Position numbers and translations under genes: made by a program. Below are positions 1 through 7,960 of a DNA stretch of 49,152 bases, piece by piece; within the stretch, counting starts at the first letter, position 1; the number at the start of each line of letters is the position of its first letter. This DNA is from an uncultured Eubacteriales bacterium (GTDB lineage: Bacteria > Bacillota > Clostridia > Christensenellales > Borkfalkiaceae): positions 1 through 49,152 of the forward strand of contig CASELQ010000015.1 in the NCBI GenBank assembly GCA_949288785.1, read 5' to 3'. The notes beneath the pieces were generated by a model. The model worked only from the letters and a program-made list of their open reading frames with translations. It was not told the origin of the DNA and made no database searches.

Positions 1-41
1 GGCACGGCAACCCCGCTTAACACTTAAACGGGTCTACGGAG

Positions 42-416
42 CTATTTACCTGCAAACTCCTCAAAAATTTTCATCATATCTTCCGAAATAACGTGCTCTA
101 TGCGGCAGGCGTTTTCTTCCGCAACGCCGTGCTCCGCGCCCACTTTCATAAGCACCTCGGTGAGTATCCGATGCCGTTTATAGATATTTTCCGCCTTTTC
201 CCTGCCCGCTTCCGTAAACGTGATGTTGCCCGTAGCGTGGTCTATATCTATATACCCCTTGCTTTTAAGCAGATTCACCCCGCGGGATACGCTCGATTTT
301 ACGTAACATAGCTCTTCGCACACGTCCACCGCGCGCACGCACGGGTTCTTTTTGTGCAGCAGCAAAATGGTTTCGAGATACATTTCTTCCGATTCTCTTA
401 TCCTCTTTATACTCAT
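42..416 (-). CDS. DtxR-family metal-dependent transcriptional repressor
   Basis: The 124-residue protein is a DtxR/MntR-type repressor that should bind DNA when loaded with divalent metal and control metal uptake genes. A winged helix-turn-helix fills about residues 10-70 and the dimerisation/metal domain fills the rest. The C-terminal SH3-like domain of long DtxR proteins is absent, so it has MntR-like length. The residues that can be aligned to the DtxR primary metal site are Met12, Cys104, Glu107 and His108, in a segment reading ACRIEHV. This Met/Cys/Glu/His set is that of iron-type DtxR/IdeR rather than the Asp/Glu set of manganese-type MntR. That family comparison is from memory. No transporter gene is adjacent, so the regulon cannot be inferred. 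Confidence 0.88.
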   Translation of the reverse strand: MSIKRIRESEEMYLETILLLHKKNPCVRAVDVCEELCYVKSSVSRGVNLLKSKGYIDIDHATGNITFTEAGREKAENIYKRHRILTEVLMKVGAEHGVAEENACRIEHVISEDMMKIFEEFAGK

Positions 417-448
417 TCTCCCCGCCTTTCCTTTGGGTTTATAAAATC

Positions 449-477
449 ATTATACACTATATTTTGGCGCATGTAAA
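449..477 (-). promoter_or_regulatory. Promoter of the DtxR-family gene
   Basis: On the minus strand TTTACA (477-472) and TATAAT (454-449) are separated by 17 bp, about 35 bp upstream of the start codon. Confidence 0.65.
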
Positions 478-514
478 GAAATTGCTCAGATTTGGAGTTT
501 CGCCCGTATAACAG

Positions 515-544
515 CCGCGCCGCCCCGAAAACGGGGCGGCGCGG
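515..544. repeat. Perfect 13-bp GC hairpin after the repeat-protein gene
   Basis: Arms 515-527 and 532-544 are exact reverse complements, all G and C, with an AAAA loop. It lies just beyond the stop of the minus-strand gene starting at 4223. There is no T tract on either side, so it is a strong hairpin rather than a textbook intrinsic terminator. Confidence 0.7.
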
Positions 545-614
545 GAATTGCGGATGAGTTTGGGAGAGCCTTCGTCCGCCAAAATCTGTTTTTCACACAC
601 TGCGGCGGAAAAAC

Positions 615-3600
615 TTATTTTGCCTTTTTGAACAGCACTGCAACGCATGCGCACAATCCGAGTATCAGCACGGCAAATACCACGCTCACTATGATTATGT
701 TGCTCTGCGCCTTTGCCTTAACCGCTTCTATACTGTCATTAAGTTCGCGGTCGGCTTCCGTAAGTTCCTGTTTAAGCGCTTCTATTGCCGCCGCTATCGC
801 CTCTTCGAGCGCCGTTTTGTTGGCGGCGTCGGCTTCCTCCAGCGCCTTTACGGCGGCGTTCAACGCGGTCTGCAATTCGCCTATCTTACCCGTAAGTTCG
901 GCTTTGTCCGCACTGTCCGCGGCCTGCAAATCTTTTATCGCGCTTTCAAGGTCTGCGGCAATCTTATCTACCGCCGCGGTAAGTTCGGTCTTTGCCGCCG
1001 CTATCGCCGTTTCCAGCGCCGTCTTGTTGGCGGCGTCGGTTTCTTCCAGCGCCTTTACGGCGGCGTTCAACGCGGTCTGCAATTCGCCTATCTTACCCGT
1101 AAGTTCGGCTTTGTCCGCGCTGTCTGCGGCCTGCAATTCTTTTATCGCGCTTTCAAGGTCTGCGGTAAGTTTATCAATCGCCGCGGTAAGTTCGGTTTCC
1201 AGCGACTGTATACGGTTTTCAAGGGTAACTTTAAGCCCGTCGGTTAAATTGAAGATGTCGTTTTCCAACCCTTCGAGCTCTGCCACTATGCCCGTTTCCG
1301 AATAAAGCGCGTCTTTAAGCGCCGCTATCTCGTCGGCAAGGCTTATCTCTTCGGCGGAAGCAAACGCCGCCTCTATCTCTTTGAGTTTTGCCGCATAACC
1401 TGCGTCTATATATATCCCGTACCCGTCCGCCGTGCCGTAATAAAGCGCGGCTATCGCGTTATACTGCACCTTGTTTTCGGCGGTTATCGCGCCGCCTTCC
1501 GCCACGGCGGCGTGCAGTTCGTCTATGGCGGACTGCAAATACATTACGTAAAGGTATACGTTATATTCGGACTTGAACTCCTCGTACCCCGTTACGAGTT
1601 TTTGCTGCGACGCGGTGAGCGCAAGATAACTGTTTTCTATCCGTTCGAGTTCGGTAAGATAGTCGGGAGCGGCGCTGTCCAGCGCGGCGATATCTGCGGA
1701 AACTTCTGCCGCAGCCGCTTCTCCCCTCGCCTTTATTTCAAGCAGGAGCGCATAGCTTTCCGCAACGTAGTTTTGCTCTTCCGCGTCGAACTCCGCATAA
1801 GCGCTTTCAAGTTCCGCCACCGCGTCCAGATCCACGCTCCAAAGCTCCGAGACCTGCCCGCCGTTCAGCATGGCGGTTACTTTTTTCGCCCATTCGTCCA
1901 GCCCCGCGGTTATCTGCGCAAGCGCGCTCTCCGCCTCCGTGAGCTTATCGTAATTTCTTACTTTTGCCCTCTGCGCCTCGGTAAGACTTTCATATTCGTT
2001 CCTTGCGGCGTCTATATCGGCTTTACCCGCAAGGGTTACAGGCATGGCTATTTTATCAATAAGCACTTCCACGTGCACGGCGGCGGCGTTATCTATGACA
2101 GAAAGATAATTTTCATACGCCGCTTTATAAGAGACGGTATTATCCTCGTCTATAAAATAGTTTTCCTGCCCGGCAAGCCACGCCCTGTCCGTTTCGGCAA
2201 GTTCTTCGAACATGGCCTTCACTTTCTGATAGGCTTCGTCGTAAGCCTCTATATCCGCCATATCGGGCTGCTCCCCGTCTAAGGCGTACATGGCGGCCGC
2301 TATGTTCTTTATTTCGAGAAGAAGCGCCTCTTTTTCCGCCTGAGCGCCGAGGTATTTCTGGTAGTCCTCGTAATACACGTCCCCGGAAACGGAAGCCTCT
2401 ATAACCGCCTTTGCCCCCGCAGAGATGCCGCCGTATAGCTCAACGCTCTCGTCTACCAGCGCCATGTTGTCGGTATGTATGCCGCCGAGTTCAAATTCTT
2501 TAAGCTTGTCCTGCCATGCCTGAACGTCCGCCGTAAGATTCTTGTAGTCTACCAGCGCTTTTTCTAGTTTTGCATGATTGGTAACGTAGTTTACGGGTTG
2601 TTTATACTCCACGGCAAGTTCGTTATACGCCGTTTCCGCCGCGGACAGCGCGTTGTAATATTCGTTCGTTACGGTAGCGGTATCGGGTATTCTGTTTATG
2701 AGGTTTATAACGGGGTTTACCGCCGCCTTTATGATGTTTATCCTGTTCTGGTAATATGCCAGCACGTATTCGCAGGTTCTGCTCTCTTCTTCGAAAGTTA
2801 TTTCGGCGGCGTTGAATGCCGACTTCTGTTCGGCGGTAAGCACGCCCAGCGCCGTCTGGATACTGCCGAACGCCTCCACCACGTTAAAGCCTTCGGCGCC
2901 GTCCTTCTCTACAAGTTCCGTTACGAGCGAGATAAGATCATCCACCTGCTTTTTCCAACCGTTCCATGCCGCGCGGGCGCCTGCGATAACGGAGTAATTT
3001 CCCACTATGTATTCGCCTTCTCCGCCGCCGTATACGGCCGTATCGTTTGCTTTTATGTCTTCGTCAAGCGCGTCAAAAGCCTCCTCTGCGGCGGTAATCA
3101 ACGCGTTATGTTCCTGAGTATATTTCAGTTGCTCCGGCGCGGGGATCTGCGCCGCCAGCTCAACTACCCTTGCAATCTGCGTCTCTATAAGCCCTATCTT
3201 TTCCGTCATTTCGTTAAGATACGCCTTTACCGAAGGATCTATCAGAGACTGCAAGTCGTTATAGTTTACCGAACGGTCCTCATTCCACCTGCCGTCTTCG
3301 TCAAGCAGTCCGTCGTAAGCGGCTTTTGCCGCATCTATTTCGGATTTGAGGGTATAATATACAACGCCCTCCTGAACGGAAGAATAAACCGCCGCAATGT
3401 TTTCCGCAACGGCTTCCGCCTTGTCTTTCAGGGCACCGAGCGCCTCAAATGCCGCGGAATATTCACCTATGTTGTCGAAAAAGGCACGTTCTCCCGAAAG
3501 TTCCGGGCTGAAAATATCCTTGCCGTAAACCGCGTTAAGTGCGGTCTGCGCCGCAAGGATGCTTTCTTCGCTGTCAAGCACCGTTTCGGCTCCGTCCGTA

Positions 3601-4223
3601 AATACGCCCATGCCTTTTGCGGCGGGATTGTAATACAGAATTTCCTCTACTGCCGATATGGCGGCGTCTATCAGCTCCTTCTTGGCGTCAAGTTTTTCCC
3701 TCGCGCCGGTCAGGTTCTTTATGCCGTTGGTAAGCGCCCCTTCCACGAACGCCTTGCCGTTTGGCGTAAGCGAGTTATACCTTTCCTCGGTGGCGGCAAC
3801 ACGGGCGTTGTCCGCATACATAACGTCTTTTATATCGGCGTTGGCAAGTGCGAATAGTTCGCTTATTTCGAGTTTTACCGCATAAGGTTCTTCAAAAATA
3901 GCGTATACCGCTTTATAGAGTTCAACGACCTCTGCGGGCAGACTGCTCTTTTCCTCATCGGAAAGTCCTTCCGGGGCGGGCGTGGTGTAAAGATACACCG
4001 CGCTGTATTCGTTCCCGGCAAACTCATCCGCCTCTGCCGAGACCAAAAGCGCGTCGTCTATGGTCTTGCCTTCGAAACTCCTCACTATCCTCACAAAATC
4101 TTCTGCCTTAGTGTCCGCCAGAGCCGTTACCCGCGGAAACAAGGCTTGCATGGCGATAACAAACACCGCCGCGCAAATGACTGACATAATTGTCAGAAGA
4201 CTTTTTTTCGCAATTTTCGTCAT
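615..4223 (-). CDS. Large secreted, membrane-anchored helical-repeat surface protein
   Basis: The protein has an N-terminal signal peptide (basic residues, a hydrophobic stretch, likely cleavage after a TALA motif near residue 38). A long series of alpha-helical modules follows, with the recurring pattern of an aromatic residue, LT, a run such as EQK or AQR, and NY. It ends in about 200 residues of Ala/Leu/Glu-rich coiled coil with a tandem repeat, one membrane segment and a short KKAK tail. No LPXTG motif is present, so the C-terminal helix is the likely anchor. The reading frame opens at 4229, but AGGAG at 4236-4232 is only about 2 nt from that ATG and about 8 nt from the ATG two codons later. 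I therefore prefer 4223, giving 1,202 residues. I see no enzymatic motif; a stalk, adhesin or S-layer-like role is inference. Confidence 0.8.
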   Translation of the reverse strand: MTKIAKKSLLTIMSVICAAVFVIAMQALFPRVTALADTKAEDFVRIVRSFEGKTIDDALLVSAEADEFAGNEYSAVYLYTTPAPEGLSDEEKSSLPAEVVELYKAVYAIFEEPYAVKLEISELFALANADIKDVMYADNARVAATEERYNSLTPNGKAFVEGALTNGIKNLTGAREKLDAKKELIDAAISAVEEILYYNPAAKGMGVFTDGAETVLDSEESILAAQTALNAVYGKDIFSPELSGERAFFDNIGEYSAAFEALGALKDKAEAVAENIAAVYSSVQEGVVYYTLKSEIDAAKAAYDGLLDEDGRWNEDRSVNYNDLQSLIDPSVKAYLNEMTEKIGLIETQIARVVELAAQIPAPEQLKYTQEHNALITAAEEAFDALDEDIKANDTAVYGGGEGEYIVGNYSVIAGARAAWNGWKKQVDDLISLVTELVEKDGAEGFNVVEAFGSIQTALGVLTAEQKSAFNAAEITFEEESRTCEYVLAYYQNRINIIKAAVNPVINLINRIPDTATVTNEYYNALSAAETAYNELAVEYKQPVNYVTNHAKLEKALVDYKNLTADVQAWQDKLKEFELGGIHTDNMALVDESVELYGGISAGAKAVIEASVSGDVYYEDYQKYLGAQAEKEALLLEIKNIAAAMYALDGEQPDMADIEAYDEAYQKVKAMFEELAETDRAWLAGQENYFIDEDNTVSYKAAYENYLSVIDNAAAVHVEVLIDKIAMPVTLAGKADIDAARNEYESLTEAQRAKVRNYDKLTEAESALAQITAGLDEWAKKVTAMLNGGQVSELWSVDLDAVAELESAYAEFDAEEQNYVAESYALLLEIKARGEAAAAEVSADIAALDSAAPDYLTELERIENSYLALTASQQKLVTGYEEFKSEYNVYLYVMYLQSAIDELHAAVAEGGAITAENKVQYNAIAALYYGTADGYGIYIDAGYAAKLKEIEAAFASAEEISLADEIAALKDALYSETGIVAELEGLENDIFNLTDGLKVTLENRIQSLETELTAAIDKLTADLESAIKELQAADSADKAELTGKIGELQTALNAAVKALEETDAANKTALETAIAAAKTELTAAVDKIAADLESAIKDLQAADSADKAELTGKIGELQTALNAAVKALEEADAANKTALEEAIAAAIEALKQELTEADRELNDSIEAVKAKAQSNIIIVSVVFAVLILGLCACVAVLFKKAK
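787..1200 (-). repeat. Two tandem 207-bp (69-residue) repeats in the coiled coil
   Basis: Units 787-993 and 994-1200 are nearly identical at DNA level, and both encode the segment centred on LQAADSADKAELTGKIGELQ. The period is exactly 69 codons, so unit gain or loss would change length without breaking the frame. Confidence 0.85.
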
Positions 4224-4487
4224 ATTCATTTCTCCTTAATTTATTATAAATATAAAATTGCTCTTTTTTACCGTTATAAAACTGCTTTTTCTGCCGTGCC
4301 TCTTACGGCGGAACGCTCCGTATTTTAAAGCGCCGTTTCTGCCGAACTCCCGGGCAGTACACCGCAACCCGCTCCGCAACGAAACGAATTGCTTTCCGTT
4401 CACATTACGTAATTTCATAATTTTTTCGGAATGACCGAAAAACAGCCGCTGCGAGACAACAATATATAACCCGTTTTGAATAATTTT

Positions 4488-4516
4488 TTGGAAAATCTTT
4501 CATTATGAATTATATT
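4488..4516 (+). promoter_or_regulatory. Candidate promoter of the XRE regulator gene
   Basis: TTGGAA (4488-4493) and TATATT (4511-4516) are separated by 17 bp in an AT-rich divergent intergenic region (4230-4616). The stretch shows no convincing gene. The opposite-strand promoter for the repeat protein should also lie here, but I cannot fix it. Confidence 0.45.
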
Positions 4517-4557
4517 ATCATACAAAATGAACGATGTCAACTCAAAACGAAAGATTT
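4493..4557. promoter_or_regulatory. Inverted repeat flanking the XRE promoter
   Basis: AAATCTTTC (4493-4501) and GAAAGATTT (4549-4557) are exact reverse complements bracketing the -10 region. It may be a split operator for autoregulation by the XRE protein. Function is inferred from position only. Confidence 0.35.
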
Positions 4558-4616
4558 ATAAAAAAAATTTTTCAGGGCTATATAATTATAAATCAATATT
4601 ACGGGAGGAATTTTTT

Positions 4617-4958
4617 ATGTTCAGGCTGAAAGAACTACGGGTCGAGAACGGGCTTAAAAGGAGCGAGTTTTCCAAGGAGATAGGGCTGCCTGCAAGCACG
4701 ATAGCCAATTACGAAAACGAAACCCGGCAGGCGCCCTACAAACTACTTATAGCGTTTGCCGATTATTTCGGCGTATCGGTGGACTATCTTTTAGGAAGGG
4801 ATAATGAAGAAAATCCAGGCGGTTCCGCCGTGCAGATAAGGGGGCCGCTTTCCGCAGGCGAAAAAAAACTGATAGCGACTTACAGGGAATGTTCCCCTCT
4901 TTCAAAGAACAGGATCGCCGAATACGCCGAACTTTTAAGAAAAGCGCAACTTGAATAA
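4617..4958 (+). CDS. XRE-family (Cro/CI-type) transcriptional regulator
   Basis: A helix-turn-helix of the Cro/CI type fills about residues 1-65, with the hallmarks FSKEIGLPASTIANYEN and a following FADYFGVSVDYLLGR segment. It is typical of small Firmicutes regulators that bind DNA as dimers. About 45 further residues form a short helical tail of unknown use. The frame is open 30 codons further upstream, but GGGAGGA at 4603-4609 lies 7 nt before the ATG at 4617, which fixes that start and gives 113 residues. The gene lies head-to-head with the helical-repeat protein and tail-to-tail with the TasA-like operon. It is therefore a plausible local regulator of surface genes, which is inference. 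Confidence 0.85.
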   Translation: MFRLKELRVENGLKRSEFSKEIGLPASTIANYENETRQAPYKLLIAFADYFGVSVDYLLGRDNEENPGGSAVQIRGPLSAGEKKLIATYRECSPLSKNRIAEYAELLRKAQLE

Positions 4959-4993
4959 TGCCTGCTTTTCGCCTACTACGGCGGACAGTATGC

Positions 4994-5028
4994 GCCGCGC
5001 CGCAAAACGTTTGTTTTTGCGGCGCGGC
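4994..5028. repeat. Perfect 14-bp hairpin between convergent genes
   Basis: Arms 4994-5007 and 5015-5028 are exact reverse complements with a 7-nt loop. It separates the XRE gene (plus) from the TasA-like operon (minus) and may act as a transcription barrier for both. No T tract follows on either strand. The remaining sequence to 5207 is AT-rich with no gene I can support. Confidence 0.6.
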
Positions 5029-5207
5029 AAACTGACTATAGAGATTTGAATATGCGGGTTATATTTTTATATACTTATTGTATGAAAATAATTATATAAA
5101 AATGATAAAAACCATATATAAAAATAATAAAAACAATAACGTAAACGTAAAAATTTTCCGCGCACGGGATCAAATTTACGGTCAAACAGCGGTTAAACTC
5201 GCCACCG

Positions 5208-6485
5208 TCATGCCGCCGTTATGCTGCCTATCGCTTCCCCGCCCGTGCGGTGTGAACAGTAGATGTCAAGCGTTTCGTCAACCGTAACCGTACCGGCGGC
5301 AGTGGAGGGCATATTGTTCTCATCCAGCAACACGTGATAGAAGTCAGTTTCTTCGAACATGCCCGGGTAGCTTTGCGTTACGTAGTTTACGTAAAGGTAA
5401 TTAACCAAATTTATAACGTCCGTATGGTCCGCATACCCGGTCTGCGGGTTTTCCGCGGCATATATCGTTATGCTCTTTTGAGAGTTACCGCCCGCCGTTC
5501 TGCTAATCTCAGAACGGTGCACGGCAAGCCCGTTATTACCTTTCTTTACATATATTTCGGCGTCCGCGTCATATTCCGCCGTACTGCCTGCGCCGCCTGC
5601 AAGAATAAAATCTACGCCGTTCTTAAATGCGTATTCCTGCTGAGTAAGGTCGTCTTCCGCAGTTATCCAGTGCAGATGCAGGGGCTGTATTGCAGTACCC
5701 CAGATGTTTGTGCCGGTCGCCTGCGGGCTTAATCTTATGCCCGATATACTCCCGTCCGCATTTTTTCTCAGTTCCGAATCGGTAATATCCAGTTCCACGG
5801 CGTTGGGGCTGTACCACTGCGTGTTAAGACTGTAATCGTCAAAATATATCTCTCCGCCCTCACGCGGCGGCGGAAGAATTATGCGCACCGAAAAGTTGTT
5901 CCATACGGAGGAATTTGTCAGAGCGGTTTCCTCCGTGCGTAAAACTTCGCCCGTGGCGGTATCTATTATTGCCACTTCTTCGGTAAAAGAAGTGCCTATT
6001 CCCAAAGCGTTATATCCTATGGCAATATTAAGAAACGCGTCAAATGCAGACTCCCCTATCACGGTAATATCCGCGGCAGAAAGATCCAAAACGATTATTA
6101 GTTCTCCTTTCTCCGCGGAAGGGCACAGAGAATTCGTATAACGAATATATTTAAGCAACTGCTTTTTTTCATCCGTAACGCCGTTTTCGTCCCTTCCCAT
6201 AAGCGTATCGTGCAGTTCGCCTATGCTGTTCCACAGCACGGTAAAATCGCCGGGAGAATAGCCTTCCGGCATGCCGAGAGTGCCGTTCTCATCCAGCGTG
6301 AACCCGCCGTTATTCAGTATTTCGGATATTTCCTCCGCGGTAAGCCCCGTTGCCTCCGCCGTTATTGCGCCCCCGGTGGTAACAAAATCTACGCTTCTGG
6401 CGGCGCTGAGAAACACCGCCCCCAAAACGACCGTAAGCGCCGCAATTGCCGCCAGTGCGACCGATATTATACGAAAATTACGCAA
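5208..6485 (-). CDS. Secreted protein with SipW-type signal, second product of the TasA-like operon
   Basis: The 425-residue protein begins with a hydrophobic segment (about residues 8-28), followed by SVDFVTTGGAITAEA. The 191-residue protein of the same operon has the matching NFSTTGGSISFTA stretch. That shared junction is what one expects of substrates of a SipW-like peptidase, whose gene lies between the two. The mature part is rich in beta-prone segments with no catalytic motif I recognise. The start codon is TTG at 6485; GGGGAG about 7 nt upstream supports it. The length exceeds TasA (about 260 residues), so this may be an accessory or cap subunit, or another matrix protein. There is no LPXTG or C-terminal membrane helix, so release to the outside is likely. 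Confidence 0.7.
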   Translation of the reverse strand: MRNFRIISVALAAIAALTVVLGAVFLSAARSVDFVTTGGAITAEATGLTAEEISEILNNGGFTLDENGTLGMPEGYSPGDFTVLWNSIGELHDTLMGRDENGVTDEKKQLLKYIRYTNSLCPSAEKGELIIVLDLSAADITVIGESAFDAFLNIAIGYNALGIGTSFTEEVAIIDTATGEVLRTEETALTNSSVWNNFSVRIILPPPREGGEIYFDDYSLNTQWYSPNAVELDITDSELRKNADGSISGIRLSPQATGTNIWGTAIQPLHLHWITAEDDLTQQEYAFKNGVDFILAGGAGSTAEYDADAEIYVKKGNNGLAVHRSEISRTAGGNSQKSITIYAAENPQTGYADHTDVINLVNYLYVNYVTQSYPGMFEETDFYHVLLDENNMPSTAAGTVTVDETLDIYCSHRTGGEAIGSITAA

Positions 6486-6600
6486 CGCTCCTCTCCCCGT
6501 TCTTATACTTTATTTTTCCCCTCCGGGCGCCGCGGGCGCTTTAACAAAAATTAACGCACCCGCCCGGAAAACCCGTATATGCCGGCAGACAACATGAAAT

Positions 6601-7191
6601 TTATTTTTCATTCTCCCTTGTCAGCTCCGAAACCAGTTCAAATGCAAGATAAAAAAGCAATATCCCGCACGGAACCACCACCAGCAGAATAAGCCCCTGG
6701 CGGGAACAGGCAAAACCCAAAAATCTGCTTATAAAGCCGGGCATTTTCTCCGCTTTTCCCAGCACGAAATCTATGGGTACGTAGGCGCTGTCGTCAAAAA
6801 GGTTGCTCGAACCTTTGGTAAGATACGCCTTTCTGCCCAAAGCGTCCGTCCTTATCTCTATTATCTCGTGCACCCATATGGGCACGCCGGAAAGGTTTAC
6901 GTCTTCCGCACGCCCGTCATAAAATGAAGGAATGCGGTAAAAGGCTATTACGTCGCCCTTTTCATAAGAATCGCGGCGTTTTATAAGCATAAAGTCGCCG
7001 ACGTATATCCCGCTTGCCTCCATACTGGGGGACTGTACCACCCCTATCGTTACGCCCAAAGGCGAAGCGGCAGTTTTAAGCGACAGGCTTACCGCCGCTA
7101 TACAAAAACAGAACAAAAACACCGCCAGCGTTATAACGTCTGCGACAATGCCCGCTATTTTCAGCGGTCTGCCGCTCCCGGTCTTTCCCAT
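6601..7191 (-). CDS. sipW: SipW-type (S26B) signal peptidase I
   Basis: The 196-residue membrane peptidase has one helix near residues 15-38 and another near 165-190, the topology of SipW rather than of the single-anchor housekeeping SipS. The catalytic serine is Ser56 in the VVQSPSMEASG motif. The second catalytic residue appears to be His108 in the VHEIIEI segment. A Ser-His dyad marks the S26B (ER/SipW) branch, in contrast to the Ser-Lys dyad of standard bacterial enzymes. The following TKGSSN segment fits the usual conserved box. In Bacillus, SipW processes TasA and TapA; here it sits between two genes encoding secreted proteins with matching N-termini, so those are its likely substrates. 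The ribosome binding site is weak, and a hairpin with a T run lies upstream, so expression is probably lower than that of the preceding gene. Confidence 0.85.
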   Translation of the reverse strand: MGKTGSGRPLKIAGIVADVITLAVFLFCFCIAAVSLSLKTAASPLGVTIGVVQSPSMEASGIYVGDFMLIKRRDSYEKGDVIAFYRIPSFYDGRAEDVNLSGVPIWVHEIIEIRTDALGRKAYLTKGSSNLFDDSAYVPIDFVLGKAEKMPGFISRFLGFACSRQGLILLVVVPCGILLFYLAFELVSELTRENEK

Positions 7192-7208
7192 TATATTAAA
7201 CCGCCGTA

Positions 7209-7254
7209 TTAAAAATATGCCGTGTGGCGCGCTTTTATCGGGCGCGCCGCACGG
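7209..7254 (-). terminator. Intra-operon intrinsic terminator or attenuator
   Basis: On the minus strand a 13-bp stem (7254-7242 with 7232-7220, one G-U pair, 9-nt loop) is followed within a few bases by TTTTT. It lies between the 191-residue fibre-like gene and sipW. It would stop most transcripts and leave the peptidase gene at reduced dosage. Confidence 0.65.
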
Positions 7255-7275
7255 TACCGTAAAATTCGGCTTCGG

Positions 7276-7851
7276 TTAAGCCGCTCTCGTAAGCGCCATG
7301 TTAAAGCCGGCAACGGCATTGTCTATGCCGCTTTGCGCGTCTATAAGCGAAATGCTTATCGTTATAACGATATATTCTCCCGCCGCAAGATTATAACCGG
7401 CGCCGGCAGATTCAAGCTCCTCCGCCGAAACCGCGGTTTCGGAAGCGCCGACTTTCCCCGCAACGGTGCAATTCAGAAGCGAACTGTCGTCCCCCGTTAT
7501 GCTGCCGTCAAACTTCACGGTTATCGCCTGACCGTTCGTAAAATTGTTGGTTACCCTCAAAACTATCTCGGTCTCCTGAGATGAATCGGTAAAGGTGATT
7601 TTGTCAAGCGCAATGGTCTCGTTCATCACGTTGGCGTCCGCCGCGGTAGTCGTTTCATCGAACGTCTTACTGTAAACGCCGCCCTTTTCCAGCGCCACCG
7701 TGGCAAACACGTCGTCCGCCGTAAAAGAGATCGAACCGCCGGTCGTACTGAAATTAAGCGTAGCCGCCGCATAGATCCCCACGCACATAATCGCAAGCAC
7801 CAATATCATGGATATCACGGTGGCGATTATCCTTGCTCTCCTTTTTTCCAT
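7276..7851 (-). CDS. TasA/camelysin-like secreted fibre protein
   Basis: The 191-residue protein has a basic start and a long hydrophobic segment ending GIYAAATLNF, then STTGGSISFTADDV. This resembles the SipW-dependent leader of Bacillus TasA and CalY, where a hydrophobic helix ends in G-x-x-A-A. The mature part is about 160 residues of alternating beta-strand pattern, compatible with the jelly-roll fold of TasA-type subunits. The gene is first in the operon, with GGAGG 7 nt before the ATG, two promoter-like elements upstream and a terminator immediately downstream, so it should be the most abundant product. TasA family membership is inferred from the leader, size and sipW neighbour rather than from strong sequence identity. 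Confidence 0.7.
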   Translation of the reverse strand: MEKRRARIIATVISMILVLAIMCVGIYAAATLNFSTTGGSISFTADDVFATVALEKGGVYSKTFDETTTAADANVMNETIALDKITFTDSSQETEIVLRVTNNFTNGQAITVKFDGSITGDDSSLLNCTVAGKVGASETAVSAEELESAGAGYNLAAGEYIVITISISLIDAQSGIDNAVAGFNMALTRAA

Positions 7852-7870
7852 GCAAATACCTCCATATATA

Positions 7871-7900
7871 TTTATATTTATTATCGGACGCTTCTGTCAA
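7871..7900 (-). promoter_or_regulatory. Candidate proximal promoter P2 of the TasA-like operon
   Basis: On the minus strand TTGACA (7900-7895) and TATAAA (7876-7871) are separated by 18 bp. Transcripts would begin almost at the ribosome binding site, so it may be weak or non-functional. Confidence 0.4.
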
Positions 7901-7929
7901 CAGCAAAAAAACCCGATAACGGTTAATTT

Positions 7930-7960
7930 ATTATAGCCCCCCCCCCCCGCGTTTTGTCAA
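7930..7960 (-). promoter_or_regulatory. Distal promoter P1 with poly-G spacer, candidate phase-variable switch
   Basis: On the minus strand a perfect TTGACA (7960-7955) and a perfect TATAAT (7935-7930) enclose a 19-bp spacer that contains 12 consecutive G (C at 7937-7948 on the plus strand). Predicted initiation is near 7923, about 70 nt before the fibre gene. Slipped-strand change to 10 G would give the optimal 17-bp spacer. Known analogues are the porA and opc promoters of Neisseria. Confidence 0.75.

Noticed and set aside
628..1305. Long plus-strand open frame opposite the coiled-coil gene
   Set aside because: Low-complexity Ala/Ser shadow of the repeat-protein gene, with no ribosome binding site or family resemblance.
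2574..3857. 427-codon plus-strand open frame
   Set aside because: Antisense shadow of the helical-repeat gene; composition is implausible and no start signals are present.
4236..4418. 60-codon minus-strand frame upstream of the surface-protein gene
   Set aside because: No ribosome binding site and a random-looking product; the area is a promoter region.
7937..7948. Poly-C run as a pure assembly artefact
   Set aside because: Not dismissed: exact length may be wrong by a base or two, but its position inside two perfect promoter boxes is hard to explain by error.
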